Assembly: GCA_900074745.1 (NCBI GenBank)
Contig: LT598463.1
Span: 379,926-443,925, forward strand
Length of the DNA stretch: 64,000 nucleotides
Direction: 5' to 3'
DNA from: Lachancea mirantina
Lineage: Eukaryota; Ascomycota; Saccharomycetes; Saccharomycetales; Saccharomycetaceae
In this document: piece after piece, positions 17,548 to 27,900 of the stretch
Layout of the letters: each line of letters begins with the position of its first letter
Position numbering within the stretch: position 1 is the first letter of the stretch
Position numbers and translations under genes: made by a program
Notes under the pieces: model-generated
The model's database searches: none
Seen by the model: only the letters and a program-made list of their open reading frames with translations
What the model was told of the DNA's origin: nothing

Positions 17548-18843
17548 TCAGTAATCCTCACCCTTTGAGACAACTTCTTTCTTGTGCGGATGTAACAGGA
17601 TGGTATGTTCGAATTGAGCCGTGTAAGAGCCCGCGACGTCGACGAGAGGTGGGTAATCCTGAACAATGCCCTGTTTTACGAGCTGGTTTAGTCCAAACAA
17701 GTACTTGTCCTCACCAATTCTGTCCAAATAGCGACGACAGAAGGGCAGAGTACCGAAATTGTCGTCGATGGTCTTCAGCAAAGCCTTGGCACGTGAGAGC
17801 GAGGGTACAGGATGGGAGCCCTGCGCCTTTGCGTAGTGGGAGCATTCGCCACTGGGTACGACGTAGCCGCGGCCAGTGGTACCGAAAGTTTCAATGGCAA
17901 AATGTTCACCTTCCTCCATCTTGGTTTGGTCACCGTTCTTGACAATGGGCACGGATTTCCCACCGTGGATGCGGAAGGGCGCTATATTGTGGCCGCACAA
18001 GTTCCGGCATGGTTTGATACCGTAAGTAGTCCCGTCAAGTTCGATTTCGTAGGATTCCATGACTTCCTGGATGGCTTCACCGATATCCGTGAGCCGCACG
18101 TCGATACCGGCTTCACGAACACCCGTGTTGGTCGCCTCACGCACGGCTTCAAGCAAATTGTCGTACTTGGAATCAAACGCCACGGTCCACGCGGAGTCGA
18201 CAATGTACCCGTTAATGTGCACACCAATATCGACTTTCATAACATCCTCGTAACGAAGAACAGTCTTATCGCCCGCATTGGGCGTGAAATGGGCTGCTAT
18301 ATTGTTCAAAGAAACACCTGTAGGAAAACCAATACCCTGGACTTTCGTCTGACCTGCAAATTCACCATTTTCGTCAACACCCGTGAATTTACGAGTAGCA
18401 TTTTCAACAATATCAACCACATCCATCAACGACATGTCAGGTTTCAATTTGTTTTGCAGATTCTTACGCACGCGACGATGAATCTCGGCACCTTTACGCA
18501 TATCGTTCCAACGGGTCGCGTTCTCTTTGTCCCTTGCTTCGTACCGTTTCTCTGCATCCGTGGTCCTTTGCAAGTTGAAATCTTGATGGTATTCCATCCA
18601 TTGGCCCTCGGGATAAACGTTGTCTGGGTAAAAATTGGTGATGTTTTTGATGTTGGTGTTCTTCTTTTTCTTCTTCTTCTTCTTCTTGTCACTGGTGCCA
18701 CCAACCTCACCGGTAGTAGCTTCACTACTAGGCGTGGGCCTCGTCCCTTCGACACCGGTCGATGTCGTCGATTGTGGGTCTAATTTACTTCTTTTCAAGG
18801 CTTCTTGCACCGTTGAAACAGCGTTGTCCACTTTTTCCAGCAT
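17548..18843 (-). CDS. MAP2: Methionine aminopeptidase 2
   Basis: 431 residues, ATG at 18843. Cytosolic dinuclear-metal protease that removes initiator methionine; partly redundant with Map1. The N-terminus has the polylysine tract typical of type II enzymes (nine lysines near residue 55). Metal ligands are visible: the two aspartates in [16 protein letters not shown], the histidine in [12 protein letters not shown], and glutamates in [12 protein letters not shown] and AQFEHTILL. Orthologue of YBL091C (421 residues). It is divergent from MRP21 with 168 bases between the ATGs, the same arrangement as YBL091C-YBL090W. Confidence 0.98.
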   Translation of the reverse strand: MLEKVDNAVSTVQEALKRSKLDPQSTTSTGVEGTRPTPSSEATTGEVGGTSDKKKKKKKKKNTNIKNITNFYPDNVYPEGQWMEYHQDFNLQRTTDAEKRYEARDKENATRWNDMRKGAEIHRRVRKNLQNKLKPDMSLMDVVDIVENATRKFTGVDENGEFAGQTKVQGIGFPTGVSLNNIAAHFTPNAGDKTVLRYEDVMKVDIGVHINGYIVDSAWTVAFDSKYDNLLEAVREATNTGVREAGIDVRLTDIGEAIQEVMESYEIELDGTTYGIKPCRNLCGHNIAPFRIHGGKSVPIVKNGDQTKMEEGEHFAIETFGTTGRGYVVPSGECSHYAKAQGSHPVPSLSRAKALLKTIDDNFGTLPFCRRYLDRIGEDKYLFGLNQLVKQGIVQDYPPLVDVAGSYTAQFEHTILLHPHKKEVVSKGEDY

Positions 18844-19011
18844 CCTGAGGTCTTTTCAAATACTTTTAGTGATCCAAAGCACCTCTTTATGTCCTTTTAT
18901 CCTTGATGATGCCAATGTCTTGTAAGGTAGAGAGGGCATCTCCGGTTAAAGCTTAAACTGAAAAATTTTAAACCTAACGGTATTGGTAAACCCGACAAAA
19001 AGCATACCCAA

Positions 19012-19572
19012 ATGAGCATACTGGGGGTTAAACACGGTCTTTTGACCCGCGCTTCAAGTTTTGCCACTAGTGGGATTGCATATCGCGCTTTTTCCAGTAC
19101 ATTCAGAGTTTTTTCCGAGTCAGATTCGTTTATTTTTGATCCAACCCAACTAAATCCCTTGAACTCGAAACAGAAGCTATCTGGGGGGAATAGCAGAGTG
19201 TCAGGACTCAGCTTCACTGGTACAACAGAGGGGAAGCCTAGAGAGACCGGTTTGGATCGACAACGACTGGAACAAGTAGACCCGACGTCGATGCTATCCC
19301 CCAAAGAAGACGCCTTAACCTCACGAGTCACAGGTGTACGTGCAGGTAGAACCGTGAACGTTTTCAACGGTGATACCAGTGGAGCGTTTCGACAATTGAA
19401 TTCGATTGTTTTTGCCAATAGAATTGCACAAGATCGCCGATCACAACGGTTTTATTTGAAACCAGGCAAAGCGAAAGAAATGCGTAGGTCACAACGGCAC
19501 AGACGTGATTTCATGAAAGGTTTCAAGCGACTCATAGAAGTGGTTAAAGATGCCAATCGTAAGGGGTACTAG
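19012..19572 (+). CDS. MRP21: Mitochondrial small-subunit ribosomal protein bS21m
   Basis: 186 residues. The N-terminus is basic and hydroxylated without acidic residues (MSILGVKHGLLTRASSF), a mitochondrial presequence. The C-terminal part has the S21-type block RTVNVFNGDTSGAFRQLN, then RRSQRHRRDFMKGFKRLIEVV. Orthologue of YBL090W (177 residues). Acts in the mitochondrial matrix in translation. Confidence 0.9.
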   Translation: MSILGVKHGLLTRASSFATSGIAYRAFSSTFRVFSESDSFIFDPTQLNPLNSKQKLSGGNSRVSGLSFTGTTEGKPRETGLDRQRLEQVDPTSMLSPKEDALTSRVTGVRAGRTVNVFNGDTSGAFRQLNSIVFANRIAQDRRSQRFYLKPGKAKEMRRSQRHRRDFMKGFKRLIEVVKDANRKGY

Positions 19573-21789
19573 CCGGGGAAGTCTATAATACGTAGCGGGA
19601 AGCATCATACCTGAATAGGGTGAAAATATCTTGTAATTAGAACTATGCCATAATGGTATCTAGAATATTTGAAGATGTCACGAGTTGCGGTAGGAAGACT
19701 AGTTGCTGCAGTCAGATTATAGCGTCATAATGCGTCAATAGCTCAAGAACAAGGTAAACCACTTACGATAATATTGTAGTTTACCCTTTTTCGTAGTTTG
19801 AATTTGTCAATTCATGGTTTTATGATTGTAAACTACGTACATCTATCCATAGGCATCTAAAAATCTACTCGTTCCAAGACTGACCACATCGTTCCTTGTA
19901 CATTCCTATAATCGTATTTGCGATTATCGTCTACTTTCTGGTGAAGTACAAACTGAAAACTTATCCCACACATCTATCAGACCCCTGATAATTTTGTGGT
20001 AATTTCACAACTACGGCTGGGACAGGAATAACTGCTACTACCTCATGAGTCGATTCCTTCCGTTTCAGCCTTCCTCGGTAGGTGTTTCTGTCATTGTGAT
20101 CACGTGAACTCAACCAATGATCATCTTACTCGACACGGCTAACGTAAAAATTCTTTATAGTTAAGATTATCAATGTGTGAATATCTCAAATATTAACACT
20201 CTAGAACTGATCAAACTGTCATCGCTAGAGATGTGCAAGGTATCATTCTTTATTATGTCATTAAGTCACGTGACTTCTAGTAGCTATGATATCGCCTTTC
20301 AAGAAGCAAACCATTGACCTAAGACTCCAGTCCATGCGGTACGGGACCAATATTTCTCTGTTACGAAAGAAGGCTCGCATAAATATGGGAGGGAGCGTTT
20401 ATAGGATTGTCGAATTGCACTCTTGGCAGGAGATAACACGTGACCTCAATGACAGATATATTTATGCGAGCGTGAATCAGTTCAGGAAACTATGGATATG
20501 AGTGGTCCCCTTGGTGACCATGGAATCATTGCATTGCTGGAATTACTCAAACACCAATACGGCTTGCGTAGAGTAGAATTTTCACTACTTAAAGTGATCG
20601 ACAAATGATATGACAATACTTTTATGAGACCGTTTGACTACAGAAGCGTCATGTTGTCGAATTCTTTTGGATGTATGAGTATCTAATAGCGATATATTGA
20701 CAATTGAGAAAATCATAAAACAACTGAGCAATTTAGAAAGCTGCGGTTTCATAAATCCTCTAAACTTCAAATTGGTCAGTATGAGACCAAGTAGTGATTA
20801 AGTACATATATGCGTGACCATGCGATCCTGGTTGTATCGCCCTCTGTAACACCATTTTTATGAGTCGCGTTTCATTCCGGCCGAAACATGATAATAATTT
20901 TACGACTTAAGCCATGTACTACTTCGCTAATAGTCTAATTGTAAATGTGCGACAGTTCTAAAGCCATTCATGGGATTGATTCAAAAGGTCTGTGGGTATT
21001 CTGTCATCTTGATCACGTGATCTCGGAGATCTCACGATTACTCACTGTTGGCCTTTGAATATCTGCCGATAGGAATTAGAGATATCTTAATCTGTTTTCG
21101 GCTGAAAATTAAGGCATAAGCCTCCCGTACCTTTCCTTGCTTTTACCACGTCTGTTTTAATGAGGAAATCGGTGCCGCTAAATAGACCTCTGATTCTCGC
21201 ACCATTCCCTCTAAAAAAAGAAAACGATCAAACTAACTTTTGAAGAAGTGGCGTACGACTTCAGTTGTCTTGAATACCCTCGTCTACAAACAGAGAATGC
21301 ATTGAACAATTAAATAAATAATTGCATCATATAAGCGTTCACACCTCGCATCCTACCCTTCTCCATAAGAAAAAAATCTCATGACCCTAATATCATGTGT
21401 TTCGCTTGTATTTCACTATTACTTATTTCAACACCGATGTCATTATTTGTTACCGGTAGGATAACTCAACCGGCAATGTCATCACCCATTTAAAATCATA
21501 AAAACCCAAAATTCAAAACCCTAGAAAAAGAACACCGGTGAAGGCCATCCCTTACATGTCAATTCTCCAATGTTACTCATGGTAACTTACTGCAAATAGA
21601 ACCACCAAAACACTTACTTTATTATTATACCAAAGTTTGGCTTGTTGGGAGTCGATGTGACCTTCGTAGACAACGACATCTCGAACTTTAACCTGGCAAG
21701 GCCTTATCGTCTTGCTAGTTTAAAGATTAGAGCTATTGAACGCGTTCGACAAGACTAAATTAGACACACGTGAACTCCTCTGCCCCCTC
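19573..21789. other. Gene-poor 2.2-kb interval with LTR-like shards
   Basis: No supported gene; the longest open frames (71 and 61 codons) look accidental. At 20085-20107 and 20998-21022 short stretches (TTCTGTCA then TGATCACGTGA) resemble the reverse complement of the U3 part of the LTRs near 10 kb, so very old LTR remains are possible. A perfect 14-base inverted repeat lies at 20373-20386 and 20458-20471 (GCTCGCATAAATAT and its complement). A tRNA gene was looked for and not found. Confidence 0.5.
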
Positions 21790-23187
21790 ATGTCGTCTTC
21801 TAGTGGCTCTGGAGTACTCACACTATTACACACCGCTTGCGGCGCTGGCATTCTTGCCATGCCGTATGCGTTCAAGCCCTACGGGCTTGTCGCTGGATTT
21901 GGTATGATCCTGTTCTGCGGCATTTGTTCCTGTGGCGGGCTTCTTTTACAATCTCAGGTGTCCAAATATGCACCACCGCGACACGCGTCATTTTTCGCGC
22001 TTGCACAACTTACGTACCCGCAACTAAGCGTTGTTTTCGACTTGGCCATCGCAATCAAATGTTTTGGCGTTGGAGTTTCGTACATGGTCGTGGCAGGAGA
22101 CGTTCTACCGCAAATTTTTAGTACGTTTACGCATCACCCGCTGCTGTTGAATCGCAATTTCCACGTTACGCTTGTTATGGCCTGTGTCGTCGCTCCGCTT
22201 TGTTTCATGCGTCGTCTCAACTCGCTCCGCTACGCTTCTATGGTCGCGATATCTGCGGTTGCGTATTTGTGCGTGCTAGTGGTTGTACATTTCCTCGTTC
22301 CATCCCAAGAATTGCGCGACTTGAAAGGTGACGTGACCATTTGGAAGCCTACTGGACCTTTTGCCCAAGCCATGAGTTGTCTCCCCATCTACGTGTTTGC
22401 ATATACTTGCCACCACAATATGTTCTCCATCATCAACGAACAAGCTAACCCTTCGTTAAAAAATTTGCGCCGTATTTCGATCACCGCGGTCACTATCGCG
22501 CTGGCGCTTTACGTGGTCATCGGCGGCGCTGGATACTTGACTTTTGGTGACCATGTTGTGGGGAACGTCATCACTCGGTACCCACAATCTGCGGCTACAA
22601 CTTTAGGTCGTATTGCCATTGCCTTGCTCGTGATCCTGGCGTTCCCCTTGCAATGCCATCCAGCCCGCGCCTCCGTCAACCATATCTTACATTTCTTCGA
22701 AACCAAAACAACGGATACCACTACGGTCCCTGTTGTAGATCTCAATGCCCCCTCGACTACTACTCCTGTGACAGCTGCATCTCCCGCGGGACCACACACC
22801 GACGAATTCGCGAGTCTCATCCCACCGACACCTACAGACGAACTCATCGAAGAAGGCAGTCCGCAACAACCAACAACGGTTCCATTAGAAGGTAGCCGGT
22901 TTTTGGGAATCACTGCAGCTATTCTCGTGTTTTCCTATCTCTTGGCCATCTCTGTCACCTCTCTTGCTCGAGTTCTAGCTGTAGTTGGTGCCACGGGATC
23001 CACCTCCATCTCTTTTATTTTGCCCGGTATTTTTGGATATCAGCTCATAGGATCTGAATTCAAACCCGGCACAGCGCCTTTCCAGGTCAAACTCATGAAT
23101 AAACTCGCGTTTGCTCTCGCATGCTGGGGCGTCTGTGTGCTTGTGACTTGTCTGTCAGCGACGCTGTTTTTCGGAGCCAAGCATTGA
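21790..23187 (+). CDS. AVT5/AVT6: Vacuolar amino-acid exporter Avt5/Avt6
   Basis: 465 residues from the ATG at 21790; the frame is open 18 codons further up but without an ATG. AAAP-family transporter with about ten to eleven membrane segments. The diagnostic first segment GVLTLLHTACGAGILAMPYAFKP (seen as GVLTLLHTACGAG and AMPYAFKP) and CHHNMFSIINEQ, FPLQCHPARASV and GATGSTSISFILPG match Avt6 (YER119C) closely. A Thr/Pro-rich loop (about residues 310-370) splits the C-terminal third. Avt6 exports acidic amino acids from the vacuole. Same strand as SHO1, as YER119C-YER118C. Confidence 0.95.
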   Translation: MSSSSGSGVLTLLHTACGAGILAMPYAFKPYGLVAGFGMILFCGICSCGGLLLQSQVSKYAPPRHASFFALAQLTYPQLSVVFDLAIAIKCFGVGVSYMVVAGDVLPQIFSTFTHHPLLLNRNFHVTLVMACVVAPLCFMRRLNSLRYASMVAISAVAYLCVLVVVHFLVPSQELRDLKGDVTIWKPTGPFAQAMSCLPIYVFAYTCHHNMFSIINEQANPSLKNLRRISITAVTIALALYVVIGGAGYLTFGDHVVGNVITRYPQSAATTLGRIAIALLVILAFPLQCHPARASVNHILHFFETKTTDTTTVPVVDLNAPSTTTPVTAASPAGPHTDEFASLIPPTPTDELIEEGSPQQPTTVPLEGSRFLGITAAILVFSYLLAISVTSLARVLAVVGATGSTSISFILPGIFGYQLIGSEFKPGTAPFQVKLMNKLAFALACWGVCVLVTCLSATLFFGAKH

Positions 23188-23763
23188 ACCGGGACTTGCA
23201 CCCCCCCAAGGATTTCTATTGTGAGACGTGCCGTCATAGGCGTCGTTCCTCTTTACAGGCAGATACCTCCAAAAAACGTCAATCGAAATGTAATACCACA
23301 TTTCACTACCCAAGCTATGCTCGCACTGGACTGCGCTACATACTGTAAATATATAAGAACAGATTCGGACCTCTATGGCTCAATACCAGTAACGTTTCGA
23401 TGTTTTTCATGACCCGTGGAACGACTCAGGGCTCGACTCAGGCACCAACTAAGGAATCAATTCTGGGAACGACTCAAAAAACGACTCAGGAAACCACTCG
23501 AAGATCCCAGACGCGAGTCGCGAAATTTTCAAGAATTTCCCAAGTTTGATGATTGACATGCTTTCAAGAACGTTGAAAACCAAAGGCATCTGCAAACAGG
23601 ACAGTTCCATTTTCTGGGTTAAAAGGAGTTTTAGGACTTATAAGCGATAACGAACATCACTTTGGAAGTGCGAAACCCGTTTCTATCGGACTCGGAGCAT
23701 CGAAAACAGTGGTGATTTGCATGTTTTAAACGATTTAAACCACTCGTTTGTTCAAAATCGAAA
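23188..23763. promoter_or_regulatory. SHO1 upstream region with four CGACTCA copies
   Basis: CGACTCA occurs at 23422-23428, 23434-23440, 23470-23476 and 23482-23488: two pairs with 12-base periodicity, 36 bases between pairs. The motif differs by one base from the Gcn4 site TGACTCA. A related CGAGTCG lies near 23514. No gene in the interval. Confidence 0.55.
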
Positions 23764-24783
23764 ATGTCCGTTCCTACAAGGCTCCAGGCCAAGCAAATGC
23801 GAAGCAGGCCACACCAGTTGCACACTTTTGGAATCAGTAACCTTCTAACAGATCCGTTTGCAATTTCTTCGCTTTCAATCGGACTCATCGCATGGATCGT
23901 TACCATTGCGGGCTCGATTCCCGCAGCGAGTACTACAGACAGTTTTCCGCGATTCACTTGGTGGGGGATAGTTTACGAATTTCTGGTTATGGTTGCTATC
24001 ACGGTTTTTTACTGTTTTGATATCGTGGCCTACTACAAGACGTTTCTGACGGGGGCCATCGCTGTCGCATTTGTCTATACGACAAACAGTGCCACCTATC
24101 TGGTATACAATGACGGTTCAAGCATGGCAGCTGCGTCTGCAGGCGTAATTCTTCTCTCCATGATCAATTTGATATGGATTTTCTATTTTGGCGGAGACAG
24201 TGCAGCACCGACGAACAGGTGGATAGATTCTTATTCTCTCAAGGGCATTCGGCATTCTGTTTTGGAAACTTCCATTGCTTTAAGTGAGAACGCATATCCA
24301 CGTGCTGCAAGTCGGCACGTCTCTCGATATTCAAGTTCCCCCCGAATTTACGACAACGCAGGTCCTCCAGATACCGGGTTTTATCCCGAATCTCAACATT
24401 ATGTTTCTTCTACGGCTTTGAATGGTTTTGAGAACACGGAACCACCAAGCGCTCCCGCTCTGAATTCAGGTAATCTGAATGCTAACAACATCAACACTTA
24501 TATTACAGATAACACCAATGGCAACACAGAGACTACTATGGGGGATACGTTGGGTCTCTACAGCGATGCTGGTGATGAACAAAGTAGCTTTCCCTATACC
24601 GCAAGAGCCCTTTATTCTTATAACGCTGACGCCTCAGACGCTTATGAAATATCATTCGAGCAAGGAGAGATTTTGAAAGTTGGGGATATTGAGGGGAGAT
24701 GGTGGAAGGCTAAACGATCTAATGGTGACACGGGTATCATACCCAGCAACTACGTTCAGCTTATCGAGGACGATGTAGTATAG
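23764..24783 (+). CDS. SHO1: Osmosensor Sho1
   Basis: 339 residues. Four membrane segments lie in the first 150 residues (from ADPF-like TDPFAISSLSIGLIAW onward), with the signature PRFTWWGIVYEF, CFDIVAYY, TNSATYLVY and GVILLSMINLIWI. A long polar linker contains STALNGFENT and ETTMGDTLGLYSD, both conserved in Sho1. The C-terminal SH3 domain (about 277-335) shows ARALYSY, YEISFEQGEI, EGRWWKAKR and GIIPSNYVQLI. Sho1 sits in the plasma membrane at growth sites and recruits Pbs2 and Ste11 in the HOG and filamentation pathways. Orthologue of YER118C (367 residues). Confidence 0.97.
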   Translation: MSVPTRLQAKQMRSRPHQLHTFGISNLLTDPFAISSLSIGLIAWIVTIAGSIPAASTTDSFPRFTWWGIVYEFLVMVAITVFYCFDIVAYYKTFLTGAIAVAFVYTTNSATYLVYNDGSSMAAASAGVILLSMINLIWIFYFGGDSAAPTNRWIDSYSLKGIRHSVLETSIALSENAYPRAASRHVSRYSSSPRIYDNAGPPDTGFYPESQHYVSSTALNGFENTEPPSAPALNSGNLNANNINTYITDNTNGNTETTMGDTLGLYSDAGDEQSSFPYTARALYSYNADASDAYEISFEQGEILKVGDIEGRWWKAKRSNGDTGIIPSNYVQLIEDDVV

Positions 24784-24903
24784 ATTTTTTCAACACTCGG
24801 TAGTTTTACTATGGGCTTACATGCTAATAGGTCGTGTATTAATTCAATTTTATCCATTATTTAAGCTGTAAAAGCCCGCTTCCACCGCCCTGCTATACCA
24901 AGG

Positions 24904-27900
24904 TCAATAAAATGGTGACCAACCCATATAGATCATGGCTAAATTTTGCTCATCGGTTGCCTGCTGAATCAACTCATGAATAGTCGCCTCAACGCTCAGG
25001 CCGTTCCCAATCAATTTTTCTTTGACACTTTGCAAGGCTCTCAAAGATTGATTATTGTCCTCTTCGAAACCAGCATTTTTTAAGTCTGTTCGTTCTTCTT
25101 CAGGATCCTCAGATATATCTGCTTGGAGTTTTTGCTTCCTAAGGGGAGTCATCACCCATGAATACAATGGATCCCATTTTAAGACGTTTAACACATTCAT
25201 GACTTTCCCATAATTTTCTCTCAAAACTCGATACGCACGTTCACAGCTTTTGCGAAACTTGCCATCAATTTGAGTAACTCCAAATCCATCCACAAGGTCT
25301 CTAGTGAGACGGAAAGGCACTAATTCGGGAATCGGCAGAAGACGGCCTTGATCAAAGGCCACTCCGAGATCAATGTGAATAGGCTCTCCGCTTGATTTAT
25401 CTAGCAAAATGTTATTCAGATGCCGATCACCAAGGCCTAAAATGTAGCTGACAATCGAAGTAGTTGCTACTCCTTTAGTATAGGTATACTTTGCTTCTAG
25501 CCAGTCTTCTGGATTCGTGAAAGAGTTCGAAAAAAATTGGCGAAGAAGTGGCTTGATAATCGAAGTAATCTCCAAATAAACGTCCAGTCGCTCCTCCTTC
25601 GATTTGCCCTGCACAGATTTCATAGCTTTTCTAGCCTGGTCAAAAGAGAGCTTATCGTTTTTATGCAAGTTGCTCAGCACCTCATGTAGTGCCGTGGAGT
25701 TCGAAACGAATTCAATAATCCCCGCCTGCGGCCCCATTGGTATTACTTCATATGTTCGAACTCTGAGACGCTCTTTCTTTGTCACCTCTGAGCTACTTAA
25801 AATCTTGTTCACTTGTTTGAAGACCTGTTCCATGATCGCGTCCTGACGTAAATCATCATTACTGCCCTTCATCAGAACTTTATGACTTGAACCATCACTC
25901 AAACTGAAAGTAACGATCTTGGGTAAAGAAAGTCCTGACGTTGAAATCGATATTTGACTGCTCACACTCGTTATAGTAGGTCTTGGACTGCGACCATCAG
26001 CTGAACAATTGATCTGCTGAGGCACAGTAGGTAAAGGCAGAGATCTCATCTTCAAGGTGTGAAGCCAGTAGTTACTAAACTTTAAACTTGTCGCAGTCAT
26101 CATTCGTGTATTCTTGGGAGGTTTCACATTGGCTAGGTCTATGCACATCTCACAAAATTCATTCATCGGATTGATGAAATCCCTGATATAGCAACCGTTT
26201 TCGTAGTTCTCAAGCTCACTCATTAGCTTCTCTACTACTTTCACCTTACTCAGCAACTTGGTGTTATCTTTCGAAGTGTAATTGCGATACAGTTTCATGC
26301 TTAGAAGCGGATACAACGAGTCATAAGGGAGCTTGAACATTACCCGCTTGAGTGTTAACTGGAGAGTTCGTTGAAATGGGTTCATATCATCGCTAAGTCT
26401 TGATGTCATTTGATTTATCCAAGGAAGAAATTTGAAGCTAGCAATGGAGCCTATCTCGCCATAAAGTTTTGAGTTTATCTCATCATCACTTGAAAACTGG
26501 AACCACATCCCACAAAACTTATCCAGAACGTCATCGTCCCTATCGTTACTGAATACCATTGTATTCAGATAAAATTGTAGGGCCTTCCATGAGAAAAGAT
26601 TGAGTTGTGTTGTCAATGCGGAAATAATTTCTCTATCCTGTTCACATTGTAATCTTAACCTGCTAAAATGCTTTTTAGCGTCTTTTCTGTCACCATCAGT
26701 GATGTTGGCGTTTTTGGCCATTGTATGCAATGCACGAAGCTCTTTCGCGGCACTTTCATATCGAAGTCTTCGATCTTGGAGATTTTTGTCCGTCGTGAGC
26801 TTCCTAACTTGACCATAACAAAATTCCGCGAACCGATAGTATATTTCGGCGCGTTTATCATAATCCTTAACAGCGCTCAGGTCATTTGGTGAAGATCCTA
26901 TGCACCCCTTGTAGATAGAATCTGGTGCCTCTTGCCTCGAAATAGATAACCACTCGACTAACAGTGACTTCACCTCCACCTCGGGAATTTCGACAAACCG
27001 GTCAAAAAATGTCGCACAATTTGGCATTGACCATTGATACATCTCCAAAGTGGAACGCAACATATTAATCGCAATGCTGTGTTCCTCTTGATTCCACAAG
27101 GTCTTAGCAGTTTCAACGATAGCCAACTTACGCCAAGGTGTTTCGCTGAAACCAAACCTAGCATCCTGAGTCATTTTGTCGAAGATCATAGTTCCAAAAA
27201 GAGAACCATAAACGTCACCTTTTTCTCTGCAGCCTCTTATTTGGCCGACCAAATCGGTAAAAGCGTATTGCTTCAATATATGCATGCTTAAACTGTTATC
27301 GAAATTGGCCAAATTCCATGTAAAAATGTTGCGTGCCCTAGCGTCAAAGGTTGAATTTTCAACGCCAGACGTCTCCAGATTTCTGTTCAGACTAGTTATT
27401 AGCTTATAGTATTCAGCAGAAAACTCTTCAGTAGCCCAATTCTCGCAGAGATTCTCGAATAAGGTTATACTTGACAGTGTCGTCAGCCATTCTTGACTGC
27501 AAGGAAACTCAAACCTTGCCTCTATGGTATTTTCAATGGACTTCTTGAGAGTTTTCCGGAGAGAGCCCAAATCCGTTTGCGCTAGGATATGATACAACGT
27601 GTTAGTCTTTGTATTTTTATTTTGAGGAAAGGGCAAATCCCATTGCCCCAGTTCAATCCCCCACCGATAAATGTCCTCCTCCGAGTTTAGTTCTCCCGTC
27701 TTGTCGTATTCCAAAATTTTGGAGAGCCCGCGAAAGCCATTCAGATTTGCAGATGCGAGAAGACTTCCGGTATTGACATCCTCCTTCAAGAAAAGTCTAG
27801 CATCGTAATCGCTATTACTGAGAACAAAACTTTTCATCCTGTTGGAATGCGAATTGCTCAAGGAGGCAAATGCAGACTTCAAAGAGGGCTCGGTTGGCAA

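Noticed and set aside
17812-18783. 323-codon forward frame antisense to MAP2
   Set aside because: Shadow of a conserved gene; no independent similarity.
20267-20276. GTCACGTGAC as a centromere CDEI element
   Set aside because: No adjacent AT-rich CDEII and no CDEIII-like CCGAAA motif; CACGTG is common in this window.
19573-21789. Possible tRNA gene near the LTR-like shards
   Set aside because: No A-box/B-box pair or cloverleaf could be traced by eye; a tRNAscan run would decide.
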